Of a DNA stretch of 42,115 nt, positions 6,336 through 14,116 are shown one piece after another. The position numbers and the translations under genes are program-made. Numbering within the stretch: position 1 is the first letter of the stretch; each line of letters begins with the position of its first letter. The notes below the pieces were generated by a model, which had not been told where the DNA came from, did no database searches, and saw nothing but the letters and a program-made list of their open reading frames with translations. The DNA is from Muribaculum sp. (GTDB lineage Bacteria > Bacteroidota > Bacteroidia > Bacteroidales > Muribaculaceae): positions 1-42,115 of the forward strand of contig JAMPAV010000013.1 in assembly GCA_023667055.1 (NCBI GenBank), written 5' to 3'.

Positions 6336-8063
6336 TTAGAACTTGAAGCCTGCTGAGACCACGAGCTGATTGTTGATGAGCGAGAGCTTTGATGTCGGAC
6401 TCGGTATCTGCGGATTCGCCGGGTCGGGGGTGTAGGCGTGGTATTCACTTCCCATGCGTTTGTGGACAAAAGCCGCATCGACATAAAAATTATTGAAGTT
6501 GTAGCCAAGACCACAGGTGATGTAGTCGGTTGAGTTGTCGAGCTTATAGTTTGTCATGGTGCCGGAGGTGTAGATGAGCATGGAGCCATCTTTTGCCTCG
6601 GTCTTCACCGGCGACGAAACGTGTGCGTATCCGGCACGAACACTGAAGCGGGGAGTGATACGATATTCGGCACCGACACGGATTGTGGTGGTTGACTTGT
6701 AATAATCCTCTATGTCATGGTTGGTGGCATACCAAGGATCATTGCTGTAAGCTTTCGGAGATGCCTTTGCATGTCCCTGTGCAGGCGCATACCATGGATC
6801 GCCCCAACCCCAGTCGGGATAATAGTCATCATCATAGCCGTAATCATAGAAGCTGCCGCCTCCATCGTAGAATCTCATTTTGTTGAACTTCTGCCACTCA
6901 AAATCGGCGCTGACGATAAGGTTGCGACCAATCACACCGGCAGCGCTTACCGCCAGTTTCCAAGGGGTACGGAAATTGTAGGAGTTGGTGCCCCAGCGCC
7001 CGCCATTGGTGACTGCACTGTTCTGCTGCATGTCTGGCAGGTTGACATCGGGATAGTTGAAGTTGGTGCGGGCGAGGTAGCTTTCATTGATGGAATACCA
7101 TGTGGGGGTGGCAAATGAAAGGCCAAGTCGGAGTTCCTGAATAGGACGATAGATGAGACCGAGCTTGACGTTGTAGCCTGTTCCGCTTGCCGAATAATAA
7201 TTGGTCATCATCCAGTCGGCGCTTGTATTTGCTATCCCGGAGGTGTTGTCAACAGTGGCATTCGCAAGTTTCTCACCCCAAACGGCGGTCATGTTGTAGT
7301 CAAGGTCAACAATGCCGAAGTCAAGACCCCAGAAAACCTTGTTGGCAATATTGCCGCCAATTGCGATGTTGTATTCGTCGGCCCCGCCGGTGGTAACAAC
7401 ATCGAAGACGCCTGTGCCGGAAGTCTGCGAATTCCATTGCCCGATCCAGTCGGGCTGGTCGTTGTCGCCGGTGGGGGTGATGAAGTAGCTGTCATAACCG
7501 AGGATTGAGAGCCAAGGCGCGGCATACCCGCCATCGTTGGGATTGTAGGCATCAAAGGTGTCGGTGGATTGCAGGTCGGCCACAGTCGCTCCCTCGTTGT
7601 TGGTGGCCCCGGCTATATAGTTTGTGAGAGAATTATACAGTTTGGGCACAGACCCTGAGTAGCGCGCGTTGAAAGAAGCAGCCCTGTTGTAGGTGAAGGC
7701 AAGATTTATGTTTGGCATCACCTTGTTGTAGAGGTTGAAACTCACCACGCCGCCAACGTTGCTAAGCGGGAACTTCGTCTGGTTTTGCTTGTTTTTGTAG
7801 CCTTGCGTCTCGGAAGTGGCCGACTGGAAGTCGAAATCCATGGAGATGCCAATCTCGCTTCGCCTATATACTCCAAGACCGGCCGGATTGGAGGAAATAG
7901 CACTGAGGTCGCCACCGAGGGCACCGAAGGCTCCGCCCATACTCATGAAGCGGGCAGTGCCCTTCATGTCGGGCTGCGAAAAGCGGTAAGCATCGATTGC
8001 GCTTTGCGCCTCCGCCAGGAGAGGCAGGGCAATCATTGTGCCGAATAAATATAATTTTCTCAT
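6336..8063 (-). CDS. OmpP1/FadL-family outer-membrane protein
   Basis: A 575-residue outer-membrane beta-barrel with a signal peptide (MRKLYLFGTMIALPLLAEAQ). The mature N-terminus has the FadL/TodX-type plug signature: MSMGGAFGALGGDLSAISSNPAGLGVYRRSEIG in two pieces, residues about 40-75. Many alternating aromatic strands follow, and the protein ends in GFKF, a terminal Phe typical of barrel proteins. FadL homologues carry hydrophobic compounds across the outer membrane; Bacteroidales members are often annotated hemin receptor or OMPP1 transporter, without proven substrates. A Tyr/Asp-rich loop near residues 395-420 is unusual. It lies 29 bp after the Trp/Gly-rich secreted protein gene, so the two are probably cotranscribed, and is followed by a strong terminator. 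Confidence 0.85.
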   Translation of the reverse strand: MRKLYLFGTMIALPLLAEAQSAIDAYRFSQPDMKGTARFMSMGGAFGALGGDLSAISSNPAGLGVYRRSEIGISMDFDFQSATSETQGYKNKQNQTKFPLSNVGGVVSFNLYNKVMPNINLAFTYNRAASFNARYSGSVPKLYNSLTNYIAGATNNEGATVADLQSTDTFDAYNPNDGGYAAPWLSILGYDSYFITPTGDNDQPDWIGQWNSQTSGTGVFDVVTTGGADEYNIAIGGNIANKVFWGLDFGIVDLDYNMTAVWGEKLANATVDNTSGIANTSADWMMTNYYSASGTGYNVKLGLIYRPIQELRLGLSFATPTWYSINESYLARTNFNYPDVNLPDMQQNSAVTNGGRWGTNSYNFRTPWKLAVSAAGVIGRNLIVSADFEWQKFNKMRFYDGGGSFYDYGYDDDYYPDWGWGDPWYAPAQGHAKASPKAYSNDPWYATNHDIEDYYKSTTTIRVGAEYRITPRFSVRAGYAHVSSPVKTEAKDGSMLIYTSGTMTNYKLDNSTDYITCGLGYNFNNFYVDAAFVHKRMGSEYHAYTPDPANPQIPSPTSKLSLINNQLVVSAGFKF

Positions 8064-8092
8064 AATATATCAGATTTAAAGATGTGACATGC

Positions 8093-9247
8093 TTATCTGC
8101 GGGTGCCACGGCTGCCGCCACCGCCAGTGCTTCTGCCACCGCCACCGGAACTTCTGCCGCCGCCACCGAAGCTTCCGCTTCCGAATGAGCCATTGCCGGA
8201 GGAACGGCTGCCGGAGTTGTAGGTGTTGCGGTTGGTGGTAGTGGTGGAGGAGTTGCTGCGGCGCTGGGTAGAGGAGTTGTAGGAATTGCGGTTGCTTCCG
8301 CTGTTGGTTCGGTGGTTGCCAACCGAAGAATTGCGGTTGGTGGAGGATCCTGAGCCTACGTTTCCATTTCCTGAGCCTGTGTAGCGATGACCACCGGCAC
8401 CGATGGTATAACCGGAGTTGTTGCCGTTTATCTTATAGCTGCCATTGCCGGTATTGGCATTGCCTTGTCCATAAGAGCCGCGGTGGTTGCCCCCGATGCT
8501 CCATTTGGAGCCGGACGAGGTGTTGCTGTTGCCGCCGACGCCAGGTCGGTTGGCCGGACGATTGCCGCCATTGTGTCCATTTCCGGCCCAGCCCACTCCG
8601 GGGCGCACCGGGCGATTGCCGTTAGGACTCCATGTGGCATTAGGCCGTCCCCATCCGGGGCCATGTACCGGACCGCCCCAAGCCGGGCCGCCCCATCCCC
8701 AGGCCGGACCCCAGTTCCATCCCCAGCTCCAGGAAGGGCCCCATCCCCATGACCATGACGGGCCGACATACCATGGGTCGTACCAACCGAAGCCTACGTT
8801 CCAAGCCCACGGATCATAGTAGCCGCGATAATAAGGCCATCCGTAGGCATAAGCGGGCATGAAAGCCGGAGTGAGACCATTAAACACGATCTCAACGTTG
8901 CCGTAGGAATTCTCAAGCACGTCGGCAAGGAGCTGCTCGTTGTCGAGCACAATAGTGGGATTATAGTATTTCTGGATCTGCTGGGTATATACGAAATCAT
9001 CTTCAGAGCTGACACCTGAGCCGATGGTATCCACCGGGGAAGAGTAATACTGACCACGCAGGTTGTATTCATCCACGTCCATGTCGCTGAAGTTCTCGAT
9101 ATAGTTTGGATTCTTCTTAGCGGCTCCCGCAGATTTGTCTTTCTTGGGATTGAAATATATATCATCGACGTAGTCGTCGGCCAACACATAGCTTGAAGAG
9201 AGAACTCCCAATGTCAATGCTATCAAGATGCTTTTTTTCATTCTCAT
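8093..9247 (-). CDS. Secreted Trp/Gly-rich low-complexity protein
   Basis: A 384-residue protein with a signal peptide (MKKSILIALTLGVLSSSYVLA); the start may be the second Met at 9241. The mature part begins Asp/Tyr-rich, then has a Trp/Gly/Pro block (about 145-205, words such as GWGPSWSWGWNW), and ends in a Gly/Ser/Asn/Arg-rich tail of about 180 residues, including SFGSGSFGGGGRSSGGGG. The tail looks disordered and could be a surface or fibre-like tether. I do not recognise a catalytic domain. Similar secreted proteins with aromatic-Gly repeats are common but uncharacterised in Bacteroidales. It shares an operon with the FadL-like protein, which suggests an envelope role. Confidence 0.75.
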   Translation of the reverse strand: MRMKKSILIALTLGVLSSSYVLADDYVDDIYFNPKKDKSAGAAKKNPNYIENFSDMDVDEYNLRGQYYSSPVDTIGSGVSSEDDFVYTQQIQKYYNPTIVLDNEQLLADVLENSYGNVEIVFNGLTPAFMPAYAYGWPYYRGYYDPWAWNVGFGWYDPWYVGPSWSWGWGPSWSWGWNWGPAWGWGGPAWGGPVHGPGWGRPNATWSPNGNRPVRPGVGWAGNGHNGGNRPANRPGVGGNSNTSSGSKWSIGGNHRGSYGQGNANTGNGSYKINGNNSGYTIGAGGHRYTGSGNGNVGSGSSTNRNSSVGNHRTNSGSNRNSYNSSTQRRSNSSTTTTNRNTYNSGSRSSGNGSFGSGSFGGGGRSSGGGGRSTGGGGSRGTRR

Positions 9248-9324
9248 AATTCGTTTGTGTTAGTGTTATATTATAAAGACAATCAAGATTCTGAATGGTT
9301 TAATTCAGTGTATGTTTTAACATA

Positions 9325-10062
9325 TCAGAATTTCAGGTAGAAATCTTTGCAGAGTGTGCGGTATTCATCAGTGGGGACTCCGGGCGATGCCTCAAGCGTG
9401 AGAGACTCCACCTCGCATCTCGAGGGCGGAATGCAGCCTAATTGCCATTGAAGCAGCCCTCTTTTCCATGGCGCACCGGAGTGTCCCCTCACCAGACATT
9501 TCCTGACCGGCACATAACCGACTTGTGCGGCAACTTCCTCAACTGAGGGAATTTCGTCGAAAGGAACCACCATGGCCAGCATCCCTCCCTCGCGAAGAAT
9601 CCGTGGCGAATACGTCAGAAGCGATATGGGGGAAAGAATGCCCTGGTGGCGGGCTTTCTCGCGTGGAGTGGAAGCATCGGTGATGCCGGAGTTGAAGAAG
9701 GGAGGATTTGAGACCACAAGGTCGTAGCCGGAAGAACGATTGCAATAAGAAACAATGCTGTCCGGAAACGAAGCCTGCAAAATCCTCACACGCTCGGGCC
9801 AGGGGCTTGCAGCGACATTCTCGGAAGCCTCCTGTGCTGAAGGGATATCGATCTCAATGCCGGTGATCTCGGAGAGGGGGAAACGCTGGGCCATTATCAG
9901 GGCGATGAGTCCACATCCTGTGCCAACATCAAGGATTCGGGCTCCATCAAACGTTTGTGCCCAACATCCGGCCAACACGCCATCGACGCCAACCTTCATG
10001 GCACTCCTATGATGGCTGAGGGAAAAATGCTTGAAGCGGAATGCTGTTTTCGTCGTTTTCAT
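9325..10062 (-). CDS. trmN6: tRNA1(Val) A37 N6-methyltransferase (TrmN6/YfiC-like)
   Basis: SAM-dependent methyltransferase of about 245 residues. The N-terminus TAFRFKHFSLSHHRSAMKVG matches the YfiC family, followed by the SAM-binding motif LDVGTGCGLIALIMA and the N6-adenine catalytic motif NPPFF. Family members methylate A37 of tRNA1(Val). The frame is open up to an ATG at 10107, but the extra 15 residues are Thr/Pro-rich and come from short repeats (MKTMKTTK); starting at 10062 gives the usual family length. It follows yraN closely and is probably cotranscribed with it. Confidence 0.88.
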   Translation of the reverse strand: MKTTKTAFRFKHFSLSHHRSAMKVGVDGVLAGCWAQTFDGARILDVGTGCGLIALIMAQRFPLSEITGIEIDIPSAQEASENVAASPWPERVRILQASFPDSIVSYCNRSSGYDLVVSNPPFFNSGITDASTPREKARHQGILSPISLLTYSPRILREGGMLAMVVPFDEIPSVEEVAAQVGYVPVRKCLVRGHSGAPWKRGLLQWQLGCIPPSRCEVESLTLEASPGVPTDEYRTLCKDFYLKF

Positions 10063-10133
10063 TGTTTTCATCGTCGGCGGTGTTGTTGGCGTTGGCGGTG
10101 TTTTCACCGATTTTTTGTGGCTGCGGGATAATA

Positions 10134-10523
10134 TCAGCGAGGTGAGAGCGGGGGGATGAAAGCATCCTCGAGATAATCGAGAGTGTAGCTATCGGCATTG
10201 CCGCTCACTGTGGCTACATCGAAGCGATAGAAGAAATCAAATTCCTGAGTGTCAAGATATGAATTGGCTCCTCTGGAAAGCGAACGAATCTTGTCGGCAG
10301 TCAATGCCTCGGCGGGATCAATGTCGGTGTCGGAGCGCGCCTTGACTTCGACAAATGCGAGGGTATCGTCTTTTTGGGCAATTATGTCGATTTCGCTTTT
10401 GGAGGTCTTGGGTCGCCAGTTCTGTTCTCTCACAGTGTATCCCTTCGACCTGAGCCAATGGCACACTATGATTTCAGCCTGACGGCCCCATTCCTTTGCT
10501 TCCTGCTTGGATTTGTCGGACAT
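10134..10523 (-). CDS. YraN/UPF0102 family protein
   Basis: 129 residues with the endonuclease-like fold typical of UPF0102: GRQAEIIVCHWLRSKGY near the N-terminus, then SEIDIIAQKDDTLAFVEVKAR with the acidic and E-x-K residues of the nuclease-like core. The biochemical function of YraN proteins is not settled; some related proteins act on DNA in recombination or repair. It is followed by trmN6, a small housekeeping pair. Its start codon directly abuts a TCAGTTG heptamer array, so upstream regulatory sequence is replaced by repeats. Confidence 0.88.
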   Translation of the reverse strand: MSDKSKQEAKEWGRQAEIIVCHWLRSKGYTVREQNWRPKTSKSEIDIIAQKDDTLAFVEVKARSDTDIDPAEALTADKIRSLSRGANSYLDTQEFDFFYRFDVATVSGNADSYTLDYLEDAFIPPLSPR

Positions 10524-10524
10524 T

Positions 10525-10601
10525 TTCAGTTGTCAGTTTTCAGTTGTCAGTTGTCAGTTGTCAGTTGTCAGTTTTCAGTTTTCAGTTTTCAGTTTTCAGT
10601 T
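10525..10601. repeat. TCAGTTG/TCAGTTT heptamer array
   Basis: About 11 consecutive 7-bp units alternating TCAGTTG and TCAGTTT, filling the whole gap between the nadC stop and the yraN start. It is the longest clean array in the window. Confidence 0.92.
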
Positions 10602-10604
10602 GGA

Positions 10605-11456
10605 TCAGAAGGCTTTGAACGACATGTCGAGCCCCTTGACACTGTGGGTGAGGGCCCCCACGGAAATGAAGTCAACCCCGGTCTCTCCGTATGCCCGGAG
10701 GGTGTCGAAAGTAATGCCGCCGGAAGACTCAGTCTCAACCTTGCCATCGACAAGTTTTACAGCCTCCCGGGTCAGCTCGGGTGTGAAGTTATCGAACATA
10801 ATCCGGTCGATGCCTCCGATCTCAAGGGTCTTGCGGATGTCATCGAGAGATCGGCATTCCACTTCGATCTTGAGATTTTCCTTTCCGTTTTCCTTGCAGT
10901 ATTCCTTGGCGCGACGCACAGCGTTTTCCAGCCCTCCTGCAAAATCCTCATGGTTGTCTTTGATGAGAATCATGTCGAAAAGACCGATTCTGTGGTTGAC
11001 ACCGCCCCCGATCTTCACGGCCTCTTTCTCAAGAATACGCATTCCCGGAGTAGTCTTGCGTGTGTCGAGGACTTTAGTGTGAAGACCCTTTAGCCGGTCT
11101 TGATATTTGCGGGTCATAGTGGCCACGCCGCTCATGCGCTGCATCACGTTGAGCATGGTGCGTTCTGCAACGAGAAGACTTCTGACAGCACCTTCAGCAG
11201 TGAAGGCCACATCGCCGGGATTCACTTCGCTTCCGTCGCCGATCAACACGTTGATTTTTATGTCGGGGTCTATCTTGTGGAGTATCTTTTCGGCAATATC
11301 CACGCCTGCGAGAACCCCCTTTTCCTTAATGAGAAGCCTGGAACGTCCGCGGGCATCGGCTGGAATTGTGGCGAGGGTGGTATGGTCGCCGTCGCCAATG
11401 TCTTCAGCGAAAGCGAGGTCGAGGAGAGCATCTATCAATTCATCTTTTGTCTTCAT
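10605..11456 (-). CDS. nadC: Nicotinate-nucleotide pyrophosphorylase (quinolinate phosphoribosyltransferase)
   Basis: 283 residues from the ATG at 11456. It converts quinolinate plus PRPP to nicotinate mononucleotide, CO2 and pyrophosphate in de novo NAD synthesis. Family signatures include DALLDLAFAEDIGDGDHTT, ERTMLNVMQRMSGVAT, DTRKTTPGMRILEKEAV, KIGGGVNHRIGLFDMILIKD, VEVECRSLDD and ESSGGIT. The frame is open to 11486, but the added residues would lie across the divergent promoter region, so 11456 is preferred. It is divergently arranged with rlmH. The salvage enzyme PncB lies at 22099-23298, so both NAD routes are represented. Confidence 0.93.
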   Translation of the reverse strand: MKTKDELIDALLDLAFAEDIGDGDHTTLATIPADARGRSRLLIKEKGVLAGVDIAEKILHKIDPDIKINVLIGDGSEVNPGDVAFTAEGAVRSLLVAERTMLNVMQRMSGVATMTRKYQDRLKGLHTKVLDTRKTTPGMRILEKEAVKIGGGVNHRIGLFDMILIKDNHEDFAGGLENAVRRAKEYCKENGKENLKIEVECRSLDDIRKTLEIGGIDRIMFDNFTPELTREAVKLVDGKVETESSGGITFDTLRAYGETGVDFISVGALTHSVKGLDMSFKAF

Positions 11457-11496
11457 AATTTTTTTTATTATCTTTGCAGAGTGCAAAGATAATAAA
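11446..11496. promoter_or_regulatory. Face-to-face divergent promoters of nadC and rlmH
   Basis: A perfect 31-bp inverted repeat, TTATTATCTTTGCA-GAG-TGCAAAGATAATAA (11466-11496), contains TATCTTTG on each strand (11469-11476 on plus, 11484-11491 on minus). Each is a perfect -7 box. The plus-strand box has TTTG at 11446-11449 with a 19-bp spacer, inside the start of nadC. No good -33 is seen for the minus strand. Predicted start sites nearly coincide, with leaders of roughly 20 nt. Confidence 0.65.
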
Positions 11497-11500
11497 AATT

Positions 11501-11974
11501 ATGGAAATAACTTTAATAACAGTGGGAAAAACTTCGACAGGCTACATACAGACCGGAATCGAGGAGTATTGCAAACGTCTGAAACGCTATGTGACGTTTT
11601 CCATCAAGTGCCTTCCAGACGTAAGAAACTCTCGCAGCATGAGCGAGAGCCAGCAGAAGATTGCCGAAGGATCGGTCATATTGGGCGAACTGTCAACGTC
11701 TGACCGTGTGGTGCTTCTTGATGAGCGTGGCGAGATGCTGACATCACGAGGATTCTCGGAATTCCTGCAGAAAGGAATGGCAAGCGGGAAGAAGAGGATG
11801 GTGTTTGTCGTGGGCGGGCCATACGGTTTTTCACCGGAAGTGTATGCAAGGGCAGATGCCAAACTGTCTTTCTCCCGCATGACTTTCAGCCATGAGATGA
11901 TACGTCTTTTCTTCACAGAACAGGTGTACCGGGCCATGACAATACTTAAAGGAGAACCTTATCATCATGATTGA
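11501..11974 (+). CDS. rlmH: 23S rRNA pseudouridine-1915 N3-methyltransferase
   Basis: 157 residues of the SPOUT methyltransferase RlmH (YbeA). MEITLITVGKT opens the protein, and VFVVGGPYGFSPEV followed by the C-terminal RLFFTEQVYRAMTILKGEPY forms the trefoil-knot SAM site. It methylates m3Psi1915 in helix 69 of 23S rRNA on assembled ribosomes. The open frame extends upstream to 11474, but those codons overlap the promoter palindrome, and ATG 11501 gives the normal family length (about 155-160). The stop codon lies in the loop of a small hairpin. Confidence 0.93.
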   Translation: MEITLITVGKTSTGYIQTGIEEYCKRLKRYVTFSIKCLPDVRNSRSMSESQQKIAEGSVILGELSTSDRVVLLDERGEMLTSRGFSEFLQKGMASGKKRMVFVVGGPYGFSPEVYARADAKLSFSRMTFSHEMIRLFFTEQVYRAMTILKGEPYHHD

Positions 11975-11985
11975 CATCATGATGA
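11962..11985 (+). terminator. Hairpin spanning the rlmH stop codon
   Basis: TCATCATGAT, loop TGAC, ATCATGATGA: a perfect 10-bp stem, with the TGA stop codon in the loop. No T-tract follows, so intrinsic termination is doubtful; it may be an mRNA-end stabiliser. Confidence 0.45.
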
Positions 11986-12034
11986 CAGGTGATGGGGCCT
12001 TAGGTAATTGATTTATCAATATTGGGGTTGATGG

Positions 12035-12877
12035 TCAGGCTTTTATGAGACGTATGGCGGCCCAGTGATCGCCTTCTTCAGAGGTTTTGTCGAGTACCAA
12101 TCCAAACAGTTCGGCTGTAGCCATGACCACGGGAATGTCGTGGGTGTAGAATCCGCTCAGTAGCACAGTGGCTCCGGGCTTTAGTTTTTCTGCATATCGG
12201 GCCAAGTCGGAGGTGATGACGTTACGGTTGATGTTGGCGAGGAAAATGTCGGCTTGTCCACATTGTGCAAGGGCGGAAGCGTCGCCACAGATGAAGCTGA
12301 CAGCCTGGTTGTTGAGTTTCGCATTCTCTACGGCATTGTCGTAAGCATCGGGGTCGATCTCGATGCCTGTGACATTGTCGGCACCTCTCATTTTGCAAAG
12401 GATGGCAAGGATACCGGTGCCAGTGCCCATGTCTATCACATTTTTGCCGGCCAAATCCTCGCCGATGACAAAGCGCATCATTTGCGATGTGGTGGCATGG
12501 TGTCCGGTGCCAAAAGCCATTTTAGGGTCGATGAGAATGTCGTATTTTGCTTTAGGTGTGTCCTTGTGGAAGGAAGAGTGCACCACGCATTCGCCGGCAA
12601 TGACTATGGGCTGGAAATAGTGTTTTTCCCATTCTTCATTCCAGTTTTTGCTTTCCACAAATTCATAATCCCAAGAGATATCGGATGCCATTGGGAAATC
12701 AGCCAACATGTCCTCAATGGCAGAGGCGGAAAAATCGTTTTGCTGCACGTAGGCAGTAAGTCCGGAAAGGTCCGGCTCAAAACTCTCAAAGCCCGCATCG
12801 GCCAGAAAGGCAGCGAGCAGGTCGGTGATGTCTTCACTGCATGGATTGCAGTTGAATCGCACTTTGTAGTAGTTCAT
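12035..12877 (-). CDS. prmA: Ribosomal protein L11 methyltransferase
   Basis: 280 residues. N-terminal substrate-recognition domain (residues 1-80, Asp-rich), then KNWNEEWEKHYFQPI, FGTGHHATTSQMM, the SAM motif VIDMGTGTGILAI, IEIDPDAYDNAVENAKLN and LANINRNVI. PrmA trimethylates lysines and the N-terminus of ribosomal protein L11. It is the last gene of a leftward five-gene cluster (two YtxH proteins, a holin-like protein, an unknown protein, PrmA) with gaps of 9-28 bp. The functional link of PrmA to those membrane proteins is not obvious. Confidence 0.93.
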   Translation of the reverse strand: MNYYKVRFNCNPCSEDITDLLAAFLADAGFESFEPDLSGLTAYVQQNDFSASAIEDMLADFPMASDISWDYEFVESKNWNEEWEKHYFQPIVIAGECVVHSSFHKDTPKAKYDILIDPKMAFGTGHHATTSQMMRFVIGEDLAGKNVIDMGTGTGILAILCKMRGADNVTGIEIDPDAYDNAVENAKLNNQAVSFICGDASALAQCGQADIFLANINRNVITSDLARYAEKLKPGATVLLSGFYTHDIPVVMATAELFGLVLDKTSEEGDHWAAIRLIKA

Positions 12878-12898
12878 GTAGAAGGTGTCGTGGTTGAC

Positions 12899-13237
12899 TT
12901 ATTTTTTCTTACGGAAAAATGAGAAGGCTTTTTTCAGAGTGCCAAAAGTGGAGATTCCGAGCAATATATAGTCAGTGTAGTTGAGTCCCTTCATTAATTT
13001 GAGAGGAAGAGATCCAAGTCGTGAAGCCGCTTTCATTTTGCTGTTGCCGGCAAAGGGATTACGCTCCTTTACATTATCAACCTTCTCGAGTACCTTGGCT
13101 TTGGCGAATTCTTTTCTCACAGAAAGAAGAGCCCTGTGATGGCGTATTTCATCGAGGGTGAATCCATTGAATTCCATAGCCGGCTGTTGGGTATGCACCT
13201 CAGAGGAAGAATGAGGGATTTGCTTAGTAGTGTCCAT
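12899..13237 (-). CDS. Small basic protein following holin-like gene
   Basis: 112 residues, unrecognised. Central region HHRALLSVRKEFAKAKVLEK is helical and charged; the C-terminal part YTDYILLGISTFGTLKKAFS is mildly hydrophobic and ends in a Lys/Arg-rich tail, FFRKKK. It sits 9 bp from the holin-like gene and 21 bp from prmA. In enterobacteria a comparable order is yqjD (ElaB-like membrane anchor), yqjE (holin-like), yqjK (small helical protein); this gene occupies the yqjK place, although I see no clear sequence relation. Confidence 0.7.
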   Translation of the reverse strand: MDTTKQIPHSSSEVHTQQPAMEFNGFTLDEIRHHRALLSVRKEFAKAKVLEKVDNVKERNPFAGNSKMKAASRLGSLPLKLMKGLNYTDYILLGISTFGTLKKAFSFFRKKK

Positions 13238-13246
13238 AGGGTGCTA

Positions 13247-13591
13247 TTACTTAAGTAAGATACGAGTGATGATTTTGGCTATAGGGTTCATGATCACCTT
13301 TTCGCGCAAGAAATATACGATCAGCATCACAATTATGATGATGCATCCGGAAATGAGAAATGCCAAAGACTTAATCATCACTTCCTGCAGAAGATAGGCC
13401 AGGGCTATGCCAAACATGAGCAAGGCGGTCATTCCGAGCATGAGGCACACCATGCCAGTGACTGCGGCCCCGGCAAGCACGGTAATTTTTTCGGCGGCAG
13501 TCAGTTTTGCATACTCCAATTCAAGAGCAGCCCAGTCTTTCGACCGGGCTATAATAGTCTTGAACTGATCTAAAAGCGAGTTGTTGCTCAT
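13247..13591 (-). CDS. Phage_holin_3_6 (YqjE-like) membrane protein
   Basis: 114 residues. An N-terminal amphipathic helix (SKDWAALELEYAKLTAAEKI) is followed by two transmembrane helices (about 36-65 and 72-95) and a short basic tail. This is the architecture of the holin-superfamily III/YqjE family, which despite its name is usually chromosomal and not lytic. It lies between two YtxH-domain genes and the small basic protein gene, a cluster often linked to envelope or general stress in other bacteria. Function here is inferred only. Confidence 0.8.
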   Translation of the reverse strand: MSNNSLLDQFKTIIARSKDWAALELEYAKLTAAEKITVLAGAAVTGMVCLMLGMTALLMFGIALAYLLQEVMIKSLAFLISGCIIIIVMLIVYFLREKVIMNPIAKIITRILLK

Positions 13592-13618
13592 TTAGAATAT
13601 CCAGTTTTTACAAAGTAT

Positions 13619-13810
13619 TTACTCTTCACCGGTGAGTTCGGCCACAAGAGCATCTACTTCCTCATCGCTGATTTTGATGCCTTTTCTCTTGAGGATACTC
13701 ACGATGCGTGCTCGAAGATCCTCACCCTTTTCAGGTGCGAAAAGCAGAGCTGCGCCGCAGCCTACGATTGCACCGCCAAGAAATGCGTACAATATGTTGA
13801 GTGCTTTCAT
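13619..13810 (-). CDS. YtxH-domain small membrane protein, copy 2
   Basis: 63 residues. One N-terminal membrane helix with glycine zipper (AFLGGAIVGCGAALLFAPEKG), then the YtxH signature APEKGEDLRARI and an acidic helical tail. It is a paralogue of the adjacent 65-aa protein at 13832-14029. YtxH proteins are stress-associated in Firmicutes; function in Bacteroidales is not established. Confidence 0.85.
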   Translation of the reverse strand: MKALNILYAFLGGAIVGCGAALLFAPEKGEDLRARIVSILKRKGIKISDEEVDALVAELTGEE

Positions 13811-13831
13811 ACGGATTACTGTTTATTTTGA

Positions 13832-14029
13832 TTATTTGTCGATTTGCTCCTGAATTTCGTCGGCGAGTTGCTCGAGTTCGTTCTTCTTAAGGGTAAGACC
13901 TTTTTCCTTGAGAAGTTTGAGAATGTTCTTGCGAGTGTCTTCCCCCTTTTCAGGAGCGCAGAGCAAGCCGAGGGCTGCCCCTGCGATAGCACCACCTACG
14001 ACGGCGCTGATGATGTGGATTGCTTTCAT
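13832..14029 (-). CDS. YtxH-domain small membrane protein, copy 1
   Basis: 65 residues: glycine-rich membrane helix (VVGGAIAGAALGLLCAPEKG), YtxH signature APEKGEDTRKNI, then a Lys/Glu-rich helix ending in DEIQEQIDK. It is the first gene of the five-gene leftward cluster ending in prmA. It probably arose by tandem duplication with the next gene. Confidence 0.85.
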   Translation of the reverse strand: MKAIHIISAVVGGAIAGAALGLLCAPEKGEDTRKNILKLLKEKGLTLKKNELEQLADEIQEQIDK

Positions 14030-14116
14030 AATTGTATCAGAATTTGTGTTTATTCAAATTTATTGTTCACATAATATACAACAAACAACTTTGCATTTGG
14101 ATTAATCAAAGCAAAA

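Noticed and set aside
8428..8769. Overlapping open frames opposite the Trp/Gly-rich gene
   Set aside because: High GC and low-complexity DNA keep all frames open; only the minus-strand frame has a signal peptide and a sensible operon position.
13247..13591. Prophage holin
   Set aside because: Although the family name says holin, there are no phage genes nearby; the neighbours are YtxH genes and prmA.
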